A stretch of 64,000 bases of DNA from Actinoplanes sichuanensis. GTDB lineage: Bacteria; Actinomycetota; Actinomycetes; Mycobacteriales; Micromonosporaceae. Position 1 is the stretch's first letter; each line of letters opens with the position of its first letter. The translations under genes and the position numbers were made by a program. Shown here piece after piece: positions 25,219 through 34,408 of the stretch. The DNA is taken from the NCBI RefSeq assembly GCF_033097365.1, contig NZ_AP028461.1:3348001-3412000 (forward strand), read 5' to 3'. The notes beneath the pieces were generated by a model. That model did no database searches. It was not told where the DNA came from and saw nothing but the letters and a program-made list of their open reading frames with translations.

Positions 25219-26556
25219 CTACCTGCGGTAGTGCTTCAGGAACAGCGCCTCGGCGTGGGCCAGGCGGGCGATCTCACCCGGGTCGACGCTCTCGTTCGGA
25301 GCGTGGATCGCGGCCAGCGGCTCCTCGACTCCGATCAGGATGATCTCGGCCTCCGGGTAGGTGGCGGCGAACACGTTGCACAGCGGGATCGAGCCGCCCT
25401 GACCGAGGGTGGCCATGTCCCGGCCGAACGCCTCCCGCATCGCCGACTCCAGCGTGCGGTAGGCCGGGCCGCCGGTGCGGGCCTCGAACGGCTGGCCCAG
25501 GGCCTCCGGTTCGACGCTCACCCGTACGCCCCAGGGCGCCGCCGCGTGCAGGTGCGCGATCAGCGCGTCCTGGGCCTTGGCGGCGTCGGTGCCCGGTGGC
25601 ACCCGCAGGTTGAGCCGGGCCCGGGCGTGCGGCTGGATCGCCGCCGCCGAGCCGACCACCGGCGGGCAGTCGATGCCGAGCACGGTGACGGCGGGCCGCG
25701 CCCACACCATGTCGGACACCGTGCCGTCGCCGAGTAGGGCCACCCCGTCGCGTAGCCCGGCGTCGGAGCGGAACTGCTCGGCCGGGTAGGGAGCCCCGCT
25801 CCACGTCTGACCGCTGTCCAGCCCGGTGATCGTGGTGTTGCCGACCCGGTCCCGCAGCGACGACAGGATCTGGATCAGCGCGGCCAGCGCGTCCGGGGCG
25901 GGGCCGCCGAACATGCCGGAATGGACCTCGCCGGCCAGTGCGTCGACGGTCACCACCACGTTGGCCAGCCCGCGTAGCGTCACCGTGGCGGCCGGCACCC
26001 CGACCGCCGCGTTGCCGGTGTCGCAGACCAGGATCGCGTCGGCGGCCAGCAGGTCCGGGTGGCGTTCGACGAAGTCCTCCAGACCGCCGGTGCCCTGTTC
26101 CTCGGAGCCCTCCACGATCAGTTTCAGATTGACGCCGACGTCGTCGCCCAGGGCCCGCAGCGCGGTCAGGTGCATGACGATGTTGCCCTTGCAGTCGGCG
26201 GCGCCCCGGCCGTACCAGCGTCCGTTCACCTCGGTGAGGGTGAACGGCGGGGTGTGCCAGGCCGCCTCGTCCAGCGGTGGCTGCACGTCGTAGTGGGCGT
26301 ACAGCAGCACGGTCGGCGCGTCCGGGTCACCGGAGCGGCGTTGCCCGTACACCGCCTGACTGCCGTCGCTGGTCTCGTGCAGGGCCAGATCGGTGAAGCC
26401 GGCCTCGGCGAAGCGGTCCACCACCCAGTTCGCCGCCTTCACGCACTCCTCGGGCGGGAACTGCCGGGGGTCGGCCACCGACGGGATCGCCACCAGCTCG
26501 GCCAGGTCGGTGCGGGCCCGGCCCATCAGCGCGGCGACGTCCTCGCGCAGCCCCAT
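25219..26556 (-). CDS. M20-family dipeptidase
   Basis: This 445-residue metallopeptidase of the M20 dipeptidase/carnosinase type has metal-binding motifs LLYAHYDVQPP, GRGAADCKGN and EGSEEQGTGG, plus a late His in AAIHAPNESVD. No signal peptide is present, so it acts in the cytosol. ATG 26556 overlaps the stop of the preceding gene by 1 nt (TGATG). It is co-transcribed with an amino-acid permease, which suggests uptake followed by cleavage of dipeptides or modified amino acids. Confidence 0.93.
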   Translation of the reverse strand: MGLREDVAALMGRARTDLAELVAIPSVADPRQFPPEECVKAANWVVDRFAEAGFTDLALHETSDGSQAVYGQRRSGDPDAPTVLLYAHYDVQPPLDEAAWHTPPFTLTEVNGRWYGRGAADCKGNIVMHLTALRALGDDVGVNLKLIVEGSEEQGTGGLEDFVERHPDLLAADAILVCDTGNAAVGVPAATVTLRGLANVVVTVDALAGEVHSGMFGGPAPDALAALIQILSSLRDRVGNTTITGLDSGQTWSGAPYPAEQFRSDAGLRDGVALLGDGTVSDMVWARPAVTVLGIDCPPVVGSAAAIQPHARARLNLRVPPGTDAAKAQDALIAHLHAAAPWGVRVSVEPEALGQPFEARTGGPAYRTLESAMREAFGRDMATLGQGGSIPLCNVFAATYPEAEIILIGVEEPLAAIHAPNESVDPGEIARLAHAEALFLKHYRR

Positions 26557-26969
26557 CAGGCCGCGTCCTCGAGTTTGAGGTCGTCGACGACCTTCTGGAA
26601 CGATTCGAGGTACGTCGGGCAGTACACCTTGATGATCAGCAGCTGGCCCTGGACCACCCGTTTGTCGGCGATCACCGGCCGCTGGCCGGGCCCGCCCGCC
26701 CCGTTGCTGATCATGCCGTAGAGGATGCCCCGGCGCAGCGCGTCGTCCGGGTCGAGGCAGACCGCACCGCCGTCGGCGCCGAGCGTGTTGACGATCTGCT
26801 CGGTCGACGGCACCCGCAGTCCGGCCGCGGAGAGTTCGGCCTGCAGCTGTGCGGCCTTCTCGGCAGCCTTGTCGGCCTGGTAGTCGTTGCTGTAGGTGAT
26901 CAGGCCGATGCCGGCGAACAGCAGGACCGTCACCCCGCAGATGCTGTAGAGCAGTGTGTTGGCTCTCAT
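26556..26969 (-). CDS. Small single-span membrane protein of the permease-peptidase operon
   Basis: This 137-residue protein has one N-terminal membrane helix (LLYSICGVTVLLFAGIGLI), then a short coiled segment and a soluble domain (VVQGQLLIIKVYCPTYLES). Cysteines in AVCLDPDD and KVYCPTY could form a disulfide outside the cell. No family is recognised. It overlaps the permease (4 nt) and the peptidase (1 nt), so it is tightly tied to their function, perhaps as an accessory subunit. Confidence 0.75.
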   Translation of the reverse strand: MRANTLLYSICGVTVLLFAGIGLITYSNDYQADKAAEKAAQLQAELSAAGLRVPSTEQIVNTLGADGGAVCLDPDDALRRGILYGMISNGAGGPGQRPVIADKRVVQGQLLIIKVYCPTYLESFQKVVDDLKLEDAA

Positions 26970-28378
26970 GCCGCCGGGGCCTCCTTCCAGGACGGTTTGC
27001 GCAGGCGGTAGAAGAGGTACGGCACCAGCAGGCCCAGGCCGAGCGCACCACCGGCGACGATCAGCAGGTAGGTGCCGACGCTGCCGGAACCGAACTGCGA
27101 CGGCGGGATGAAGCCGATCAGCAGGGCGGCCAGCGACGCCGCGAACCCGACACCGCAGAGCCCGGTGATCATCGGGGCCCGGTAGCCGCGCGGGTGGTCG
27201 GGCTGGGTCTTGCGCAGCCGCACGGCGGCCACGAACATCAGCAGGTACATGATCAGGTAGACCTGCGTGGTGATCACCGAGAAGATCCAGTACGCGCTGG
27301 ACACGTCCGGGATGAACGCGTACGCCAGCGCGATCACCGTCGTGACCAGACCCTGGACGACCAGGATGTTCTGCTGCACGCCGTGCTTGTTCAGCTTCTG
27401 CAGGAACGGCGGCAGGTAGCCCTCCTGCTTGGAGATCAGCAGCAGACCCTTGGAGGGGCCGGCCAGCCAGGTCAGCATGCCGCCCAGCGACGCGGCGACC
27501 AGCATGATGCCCAGGATCGGGGTCAGCCACTGGGTGCCGAACTCGGCGAACACCGCGTCGAACGCCTGCATGACCCCGGCGGTCAGCGACAGCTGCTCGG
27601 CCGGCACCACCCAGCTGATCGCCAGCGCGGGCAGGATGAAGATCAGCAGGACCAGGCCCATGGACAGGAACATCGCCCGCGGGAACTCCCGGCCCGGGTT
27701 CTTCAGCGAGCTGACGTGGACCGCGTTCATCTCCATGCCCGAGTAGGACAGGAAGTTGTTGACGATCAGCACCAGGCTGGACAGCCCGGCCCAGACCGGC
27801 AGCAGGTGGTCGGAGGTCATCGGGGCGGCCGACTCGTTGCCCTGGCCCAGGAACACCATGCCGAGGATCACCAGCAGGGCACCCGGGATCAGCGTGCCGA
27901 TGATCAGGCCGCCGCTGGCCAGACCGGCGACCCCACTGGTACCGCGCGACGAGATCCACACACCGGTCCAGTAGCAGACCATGATCACGACTGCGGTCCA
28001 GACACCGCTGGAGGCCAGTTCGGGATTGATGACGTACGCCAGCGTGCTGGCCACGAACCCGAGCAGGCTCGGGTAGTAGAAGATCGTCATGGCGAACTGG
28101 CACCACACCGCGAGGAAGCCCAGTGGCTTGTTCAGCCCCTCACTGACCCACTTGTAGACGCCGCCCGACCAGCCGGACGCCAGCTCCGCCGAGACCAGCG
28201 CGGTCGGCAGCAGGAACACGATGGCCGGCACCAGGTACAGGAAGATGCTGGCCAGACCGTAGACGGCCATCGTCGGGGACGGCCGCAGACTGGCCACCGA
28301 ACTCGTGGTCATCAACGCCAGAGCGACCCAGGATATGTAGTTGATGGTCCGCTTGGCGGACACGTCGGTAGAGCTCAA
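26966..28378 (-). CDS. APC-family amino-acid permease
   Basis: This is a 470-residue transporter with about 12 membrane helices. The N-terminus carries a Ser/Ala-rich APC helix 1 (ISWVALALMTTSSVASLR) and the family pattern PTALVSAELASGWSGGVYKWV. It resembles the glutamate:GABA antiporter/YjeM branch. It is first in an operon with the small membrane protein and the M20 peptidase. Substrate is not known. Confidence 0.9.
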   Translation of the reverse strand: MSSTDVSAKRTINYISWVALALMTTSSVASLRPSPTMAVYGLASIFLYLVPAIVFLLPTALVSAELASGWSGGVYKWVSEGLNKPLGFLAVWCQFAMTIFYYPSLLGFVASTLAYVINPELASSGVWTAVVIMVCYWTGVWISSRGTSGVAGLASGGLIIGTLIPGALLVILGMVFLGQGNESAAPMTSDHLLPVWAGLSSLVLIVNNFLSYSGMEMNAVHVSSLKNPGREFPRAMFLSMGLVLLIFILPALAISWVVPAEQLSLTAGVMQAFDAVFAEFGTQWLTPILGIMLVAASLGGMLTWLAGPSKGLLLISKQEGYLPPFLQKLNKHGVQQNILVVQGLVTTVIALAYAFIPDVSSAYWIFSVITTQVYLIMYLLMFVAAVRLRKTQPDHPRGYRAPMITGLCGVGFAASLAALLIGFIPPSQFGSGSVGTYLLIVAGGALGLGLLVPYLFYRLRKPSWKEAPAA

Positions 28379-28462
28379 CGCCGCCTCCCTTCATGACAGA
28401 GCGGCTTCTGGCGGCATCGTCGGTGTTCTGTGGTGGTCGTCGCCTCATCCGTGGAGAGCGGT

Positions 28463-29713
28463 TTACGACCGTTCCTTGCGCAGCAGGCCGGTGCGGCCGA
28501 ACGAGCGGGCCAGCGCCCGGAAGATGGGGTGCCCACAGAGGACGCCGAGCGCCACGGCCACCATCGACCCGGCCGCGCCGAGCAGATCCTCCGAGCCGAG
28601 CGCCGAGCTCTGGGCCAGATACTCGGTCAGCCCGATCAGGCTCAGGGCACCCGGCACCAGCAGCCAGAACCCCGGCAGGAAGGAGACCAACGCGGGTGGC
28701 CCGGAGGGGAACCGTTCGACGATGTACGCCACCACGGTCAGCACCAGCGCGCCCGCGAACCCGCTCAGGTATCCGCCCAGCACGATCCCGCCGAGGTACT
28801 GGCCGATCCAGCCCGCGTAGAGGACGAGACAGAGCCAGCCCAGCGTGCGGGGCGGGCCGGAATAGACCAGATAACAGCCGAGACCGACCACCCCGGCACC
28901 CAGCCACGGCGCCCACATGCCGATCGAGTTCTCCGGGGCACTCACCGGCACCTCGTAGCGGGGCAGGTCGACCACCTGCGCGGCCCCGATGATCCCGAAC
29001 GCGAGCAGCATCAACTGCAGGATCCCGGCGACCAGCCGGCTCGCCCCGGTCACCATCTCGGCCGCGGACAGCTCGACCACCGCCATGGTGAGCATGGCGC
29101 CGGGCAGGAAGGTGGCCAGCGGCGCGACCATGGCCCGCAGGTCGGCGTCCGCCCAGCCACTGTCGGCCAGCAGGAACGTGGTCGCGGCGACCGCGAACGA
29201 CGCGGTCACCGGCATGATCATCTGTACGCTGCTCCACCGCGCCCCGACCGTCTTGAACACCCCGACCAGCGCGCCGAAGATCCCCGCGAGCAGCAGGTCG
29301 GACCAGGTCGGCTGGAGGATCAGGCAGATCCCGGCGGTGAGCACCGCGAAGCCGAGAATCTGCACCGACACGTGGAACCGGGACGGCATCCGGGTGATCG
29401 CCCGCAGCCGCTCGATGCCCTCCTCGGGGGTGATCTCGGTCCGCTCGGCCGCCTTCAGCACGTCGTAGACGGCGGCCGTCTGGTCCAGCCGCAACCCGCC
29501 GTTGAGCAGCCGGGTCGGTTCCATCGTGGCCGGGTGACCCGGTTCCAGGGCGACCACCAGATAGGTCGGCAGCACACTGACCCGGGCCTGCGGGGCACCG
29601 TACGCCCGGGCCACCCGCAGCAGCCGTTCCTCGATCTGGTTGACCGCCTCACCGGCCGAGGTGAGCGCGCTGCCGAGATATTGCAGGAACTCCTGCAGCC
29701 CGACACTCTTCAT
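28463..29713 (-). CDS. Threonine/serine exporter family protein (ThrE type)
   Basis: This 416-residue protein has an N-terminal DUF1212-type domain with about five helices after residue 140, and a C-terminal ThrE_2-type domain with five more, fused in one chain. ATG 29713 is chosen over GTG 29722. It is divergent from the MFS/M24 gene pair. It may relieve amino-acid overload created by peptide breakdown in the neighbouring operons. Confidence 0.85.
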   Translation of the reverse strand: MKSVGLQEFLQYLGSALTSAGEAVNQIEERLLRVARAYGAPQARVSVLPTYLVVALEPGHPATMEPTRLLNGGLRLDQTAAVYDVLKAAERTEITPEEGIERLRAITRMPSRFHVSVQILGFAVLTAGICLILQPTWSDLLLAGIFGALVGVFKTVGARWSSVQMIMPVTASFAVAATTFLLADSGWADADLRAMVAPLATFLPGAMLTMAVVELSAAEMVTGASRLVAGILQLMLLAFGIIGAAQVVDLPRYEVPVSAPENSIGMWAPWLGAGVVGLGCYLVYSGPPRTLGWLCLVLYAGWIGQYLGGIVLGGYLSGFAGALVLTVVAYIVERFPSGPPALVSFLPGFWLLVPGALSLIGLTEYLAQSSALGSEDLLGAAGSMVAVALGVLCGHPIFRALARSFGRTGLLRKERS

Positions 29714-29800
29714 CGGCTGCACGCTAGGTCCACGAACCCGGCCGCGGACTCACCCCGAGCGGGTGATCCAGGACGGCCGGCGAGGCGCGAGGCTACCGAC

Positions 29801-31300
29801 GTGTCCACAGAAGTGCAGTCGAAGAAGGCCGGACTGGGCGTGCTGCTGGCGGCCTGCGTCTCGGCGCTCGTGGTCAACGCCAACACCTCGGCGGTCACCA
29901 TCCTGCTCCCGGCGATCAGCGCCGACCTCGGCGTACCGGTCGACCAGCTGCAGTGGGCGGTGACCGGATACATGCTGGTCGGCGCGGCCGTCATCGTGAC
30001 CTCCGGCGCGCTCGGCGACGTCTTCGGCCGAAGACGGGTGTTCATCGGCGGCCTGCTGCTGTTCGTCGCCTCATGCGCGCTGATCGCCCTGGCCGGCTCC
30101 GGCGCCGGGGTGGTCGCCGGCCGGATGATCCAGGGCGCGGCCGGTTCCACCATCCTGGCCTGCGGCATGAGCCTGCTGTCGGTCGGCTCGGCGGGCGCCG
30201 GGCAGATGAAGGCGATCACCATGTGGGGTGCCGCGTCCGCGGTCGGCGCCGCCGCCGGGCCACTGATCGGTGGCGTCCTGGTCGACTCCACCGGCTGGCA
30301 GGGCCTGTTCTGGATCGACGCCGTCATCGCCGCGATCTGCATCCCGATCGCCCGGTTCACCGTGCGGGAGTCCCGCGACGAGCAGCGCAGCAGGTCGATC
30401 GACGTGCTCGGCACCGTCCTGGTCGCGGTCGCGCTGGCCCCGCTCGTGCTGGCGCTCAGCGAGGGCGGCTCGTGGGGCTGGTTCTCCGCACCGACCATCG
30501 GCTGCCTGGTGCTGGCGGTCGTCGGCGGGTTCGGGTTCGTGGCCGCCGAGAAACGTGCCGCGGCCCCGCTGGTCGACCTGGCGCTGCTGCGCAACCGGGT
30601 GCTGGTCGGCGCGACCATCGCCATCCTGCTGGTGGCCGGGGCCATCAACGCCCTGATGTACCTGCTCAGCCTCTACTTCCAGGATCCGGCCACGTTCGGC
30701 ATGACCCCCCTCGAGGCGGGTCTGGCCACGCTGCCGGCGGCGGCCGCGATGATCGCGATCACCCCGCTGATCACCCCGCTCGCGGTGAGGATCGGCGCCG
30801 GGCGGGCCGTCGCGCTCGGGTTCGGGCTGGCCGCCCTGGCCAGTGCCGCGTTGATCCGGGTCGACGCGGGCTGGACGTACGCCACGTTCGTGCTGCCGCT
30901 GATCGTCATCGCGGTCGGGCTCGGGCTCGCCAACGGCCCGGCGTCGTCGGCGTCCACCTCGGCCGTTCCGGAGGACCAGGTCGGGCAGGCGTCCGGCATC
31001 TCCAACATGGCCCGGTACGTCGGCGGCTCGCTGGCGGTCGCGGCGGTCGCCACGGTGTCCACCGCGGTCACCGACGCCCGTACCGCCGATGGGGTCGCCA
31101 CCGCCGACGCGCTGGCCGCCGGCCTGGCCGGCGCGTCGATCCTGATGACTGTCATGTCCGCCGCCGGGGTCGCCCTTATCGTGTTGATGCGCCGGCACCG
31201 GGCCGAGAAGCCACACGCCGTGCACCTGGCCGCCGCCGCGGCCTCGACCAGCCACACCATCCCGACCCGGCCCGTCCCCATAGGAGGCACCCCGACATGA
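29801..31300 (+). CDS. MFS transporter (DHA2/EmrB-like)
   Basis: This is a 499-residue, 14-helix drug:H+ antiporter-like protein. It has the motif A loop GALGDVFGRRR and the motif C region AASAVGAAAGPLIGG. The GTG start at 29801 gives a short N-terminus before helix 1 (LLAACVSALVVNANTS). Its stop overlaps the M24 peptidase start (ATGA), so export and peptidase activity may serve one pathway. Confidence 0.92.
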   Translation: MSTEVQSKKAGLGVLLAACVSALVVNANTSAVTILLPAISADLGVPVDQLQWAVTGYMLVGAAVIVTSGALGDVFGRRRVFIGGLLLFVASCALIALAGSGAGVVAGRMIQGAAGSTILACGMSLLSVGSAGAGQMKAITMWGAASAVGAAAGPLIGGVLVDSTGWQGLFWIDAVIAAICIPIARFTVRESRDEQRSRSIDVLGTVLVAVALAPLVLALSEGGSWGWFSAPTIGCLVLAVVGGFGFVAAEKRAAAPLVDLALLRNRVLVGATIAILLVAGAINALMYLLSLYFQDPATFGMTPLEAGLATLPAAAAMIAITPLITPLAVRIGAGRAVALGFGLAALASAALIRVDAGWTYATFVLPLIVIAVGLGLANGPASSASTSAVPEDQVGQASGISNMARYVGGSLAVAAVATVSTAVTDARTADGVATADALAAGLAGASILMTVMSAAGVALIVLMRRHRAEKPHAVHLAAAAASTSHTIPTRPVPIGGTPT

Positions 31301-32397
31301 CGGACCTTTTCCGCCACCGGATGGATCGCGCGGTCGTCCAGGCCGCCGAGGCCGGGCTGACCGGCCTGCTCGTCACCCCCGGCCCCGACCTCACGTATTT
31401 CACCGGCTACCGGCCGACCGCGATCACCGAGCGGATCACCATGCTGGTGCTCGACGCCGACCACGACCCGCACCTGATCGTCCCGATCCTGGAACGCCCG
31501 GACGCGGAGCGGGCCGCCGGTGCGGGCGCGGTGACGATCACCGACTGGGCCGACGGCACCGACCCGTTCGCGTCCGCCGCCCGCCTGCTGGATCCGAAGG
31601 GCCGCTACGCGGTCTCCGACAACGCGTGGGCACTGCACCTGCTCGGCCTGCAGGAGGCGCTGCCCGGCTCGGCGTACACGTCGATGACCGGGTCGCTGCC
31701 GATGCTGCGGGCGGTCAAGGACGACGACGAGGTGGCCCGGCTGGCTGCCGCGGGTGCGGCCGCCGACGCGGCCTACGAGCAGATCGTGGGGGTACGGTTC
31801 GCCGGCCGCACCGAACACGAGATCGGCACCAACCTGGCCGTCCTGCTGCGCGAGCACGGTCACTCACAGGTCGACTTCACCGTCGTCGGCTCCGGCCCCA
31901 ACGGCGCCAACCCGCACCACGAGATGGGTGAGCGGGTGATCGCCGAGGGGGACATGGTGGTCCTCGACTTCGGTGGGCTCAAGGACGGCTACGGCTCCGA
32001 CACCACCCGTACCGTGCACGTGGGCGAGCCGACCGTACAGGAGCGGGAGGTGTTCGAGATCGTCCGGGAGGCGCAGCAGGCGGCTTTCGAGGCGGTCCGG
32101 CCCGGGGTGGCGTGCGAACAGATCGACCGGGTGGCCCGGGATGTGATCACCCGGGCCGGGTACGGCGAGTTCTTCATCCACCGCACCGGACACGGGATCG
32201 GGCTGACCACGCACGAGCCGCCGTACCTGGTGGCGGGGGAGCGGCGTCCGCTCGTACCGGGCATGTGTTTCTCGATCGAACCGGGCATCTATCTGCCGGG
32301 CCGGTTCGGGGTGCGGATCGAGGACATCGTCACGGTGACCGCCGACGGTGGCCGGCGGCTCAACAACACCAGCCGGGAGCTACGGATCGTCGCCTGA
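31297..32397 (+). CDS. M24-family Xaa-Pro aminopeptidase
   Basis: This 366-residue creatinase-fold peptidase has an N-terminal domain of about 130 residues (TPGPDLTYFTGY) and a C-terminal metal site. The ligands are in VLDFGGLKDGYGSDTTR (two Asp), HRTGHGIGL (His), SIEPGIYLPG (Glu) and GVRIEDIV (Glu). AGGAGG lies 9 nt before ATG. It would remove an N-terminal residue before proline in the cytosol. Confidence 0.93.
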   Translation: MTDLFRHRMDRAVVQAAEAGLTGLLVTPGPDLTYFTGYRPTAITERITMLVLDADHDPHLIVPILERPDAERAAGAGAVTITDWADGTDPFASAARLLDPKGRYAVSDNAWALHLLGLQEALPGSAYTSMTGSLPMLRAVKDDDEVARLAAAGAAADAAYEQIVGVRFAGRTEHEIGTNLAVLLREHGHSQVDFTVVGSGPNGANPHHEMGERVIAEGDMVVLDFGGLKDGYGSDTTRTVHVGEPTVQEREVFEIVREAQQAAFEAVRPGVACEQIDRVARDVITRAGYGEFFIHRTGHGIGLTTHEPPYLVAGERRPLVPGMCFSIEPGIYLPGRFGVRIEDIVTVTADGGRRLNNTSRELRIVA

Positions 32398-32486
32398 AAT
32401 GTCCCTACCGGCAGGGCGGGTATCACCCTGACCGTTCGGCTGTCAGACATGTGGAGGACCTCACCTGAACCGAACGGGGAACCGAC

Positions 32487-33602
32487 ATGTCCATGGAGCC
32501 GATGGATCTGCGCAGTGACACCCTGAGCCGGCCCGACCCCGCGATGCTGCACGCCATGGCGAACGCCGATCACGGCGACGACCGATACGGCGAGAGCACC
32601 GCGACCACCGAACTCGAGGAACACTGCGCGGCCCTGTTCGGCAAGGAATCCGGACTGTTCATGCCCTCCGCGACGATGAGCAACCAGGTCGCCCTCAAGG
32701 TTCTCGCCACCCGCGGCGGTGATGTGCTGTGCGAGGCGGGCCACCACCTCGACGAGTTCGCGGCGGCCGCGGCGGCCGACCTCGCCGGGGTCACCGTCAA
32801 CGCCGTGACCAGCGCGGACGGCTTCCTCCGGCCGGAGGCCGCGGCCCTCCCGACGACGGGTCTGGTCTGGGTCGAGAACACCATCACCGCCCGGGGCGGC
32901 CGGATCCACCCGCTGCCGCTGCTCACCGCGCTGAAGGAGTGGACCGGCCGGCGCGGCATCCCGGTCTATCTGGACGGGGCCCGGATCATGCACGCCGTCG
33001 CGGCCACCGGCGTCGCCCCCGCCGCGTGGGGCGCCACCAGCGACGCGATGGCCCTCTGCTTCGCCAAGGGACTGGGCGCGCCGTTCGGATCGGTGCTCCT
33101 CGGCACGGCGGACTTCATCCGGGTGGCCCGCCGCTACCGCCGGTGGTACGGCGGCGCGCTGCACCGGTCCGGACCGGCCGCCGCGGCCGCGCTGTGGGCG
33201 CTGCGGCACAACAGCACCCGGCTCGCCGAGGACCACGCCAACGCGGCGCTGTTCGCCGCCATGCTCGCCGAGTCGCCGCACGTCGAGGTCACCCGCCCGG
33301 ACACCAACATCGTGCACGTCGATGTGAGCCGTCTGCACCTGTCGCCGGCCGAGTTCGTGGTCCGGGCGGCTGAAGCCGGGGTCCGGGTGCTCGCCGGGCG
33401 GCGCGGCGAGATCCGTGCCGTCTTCGGTGGCGGCACCTCCCGGCGGCAGGCCATCCGTGCGGCCGAGCGGCTGATCGCCGTGGCCGGGCGGATCGGGCCC
33501 GCCCGAACCCTGACGCTGGGCGGGGTGCCCTGGTGGGACCGGATCGGCCCGTCCTACCCGGTGACGGTGTCCGCCCAGGCGCAGAGCCGCACCTGGCGCT
33601 GA
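32487..33602 (+). CDS. Low-specificity L-threonine aldolase
   Basis: This is a 371-residue PLP enzyme that cleaves threonine or allo-threonine to glycine and acetaldehyde. The N-terminus DLRSDTLSRP and the active-site lysine in CFAKGLGAPFGS are diagnostic. ATG 32487 is used; ATG 32493 is a near alternative. It lies 90 nt after the M24 peptidase and may be transcribed with it. Confidence 0.92.
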   Translation: MSMEPMDLRSDTLSRPDPAMLHAMANADHGDDRYGESTATTELEEHCAALFGKESGLFMPSATMSNQVALKVLATRGGDVLCEAGHHLDEFAAAAAADLAGVTVNAVTSADGFLRPEAAALPTTGLVWVENTITARGGRIHPLPLLTALKEWTGRRGIPVYLDGARIMHAVAATGVAPAAWGATSDAMALCFAKGLGAPFGSVLLGTADFIRVARRYRRWYGGALHRSGPAAAAALWALRHNSTRLAEDHANAALFAAMLAESPHVEVTRPDTNIVHVDVSRLHLSPAEFVVRAAEAGVRVLAGRRGEIRAVFGGGTSRRQAIRAAERLIAVAGRIGPARTLTLGGVPWWDRIGPSYPVTVSAQAQSRTWR

Positions 33603-33618
33603 GCTCGCACCGTCGCGG

Positions 33619-34344
33619 TCACTGGTCGGCGTGCTCGAAGGTCAGGACACTGTGCCGGGGCACGGCGCGCCACAGGTCGTACAGATGCGGATGCTCGGGG
33701 ATCGTGGCCCGGACGGCGGCGAGCGCGGCCGCCCGCGCCGGCCCCGGCGGGGTGCGGTCGAAACCGGTGCCGCCGGTGCTCAGGGTGTGGAACCCGGCGA
33801 ACCGCATGTCCAGGCTGACCTGCCACCATGCCGGGCCACCCGGAGCCGGGAGGGTGAACCGGCGGGTCAGGCCCAGCGTGGCGGTGCGATCCGACCACGA
33901 GTAGCGGCCCCACTGAACCTGGAAACAGTCGTCGCCGAGCCCGTCGAACCCGGTCTGGACGAACTCGGTGAACGCCAGCCACGCCGACTCCACGTCGGTC
34001 ACGCTGTCCGGGTCCACGTGATGGCTCAGCAGCAGCCGCTCGAAGATCTCTCCGGGCGTCTCCGGGCGTACGGCGCCGGCCGCGACCCGGAAGGTGTCGC
34101 GCCCCCGCCGGTCGGTGGCGCCATGACCGAGCCGGATCACCACCGTGTCGTCGTCGCGGCCCACCACGTCACAGCACAGGTCCAGCGGCGTCGGCAGTCG
34201 CGAACCGCGGACGTCGCCGATGTCGATCAGCGGCGCGTGCCCGAGGATCACCGCCGCCGTCCCGTCCCATTCGGCCAGGTGCACCTCGACCCGGACGGGC
34301 CAGTTTCCGGTCATATCGATCGCTGTCGCCGTCACGTAGTGCAC
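33619..34344 (-). CDS. Hypothetical protein
   Basis: This 241-residue soluble protein shows no recognised domain, signal or membrane segment. It is rich in beta-type stretches (VRVEVHLAEWDGTAAVI, TATLGLTRRF) and has a WWQVSLDMRFAGFHT segment. It converges on the threonine aldolase 17 nt away. Confidence 0.6.
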   Translation of the reverse strand: MHYVTATAIDMTGNWPVRVEVHLAEWDGTAAVILGHAPLIDIGDVRGSRLPTPLDLCCDVVGRDDDTVVIRLGHGATDRRGRDTFRVAAGAVRPETPGEIFERLLLSHHVDPDSVTDVESAWLAFTEFVQTGFDGLGDDCFQVQWGRYSWSDRTATLGLTRRFTLPAPGGPAWWQVSLDMRFAGFHTLSTGGTGFDRTPPGPARAAALAAVRATIPEHPHLYDLWRAVPRHSVLTFEHADQ

Positions 34345-34373
34345 CTGACCGATCGTGCCTCATCGGCGCATCC

Positions 34374-34398
34374 CGGGGGCCACCAGGGGCGGCCCCCG
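34374..34398 (-). terminator. Terminator after the xylanase gene
   Basis: CGGGGGCC and GGCCCCCG form an 8-bp stem with a 9-nt loop. It lies just past the xylanase stop. Confidence 0.6.
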
Positions 34399-34408
34399 AG
34401 GACACCGG

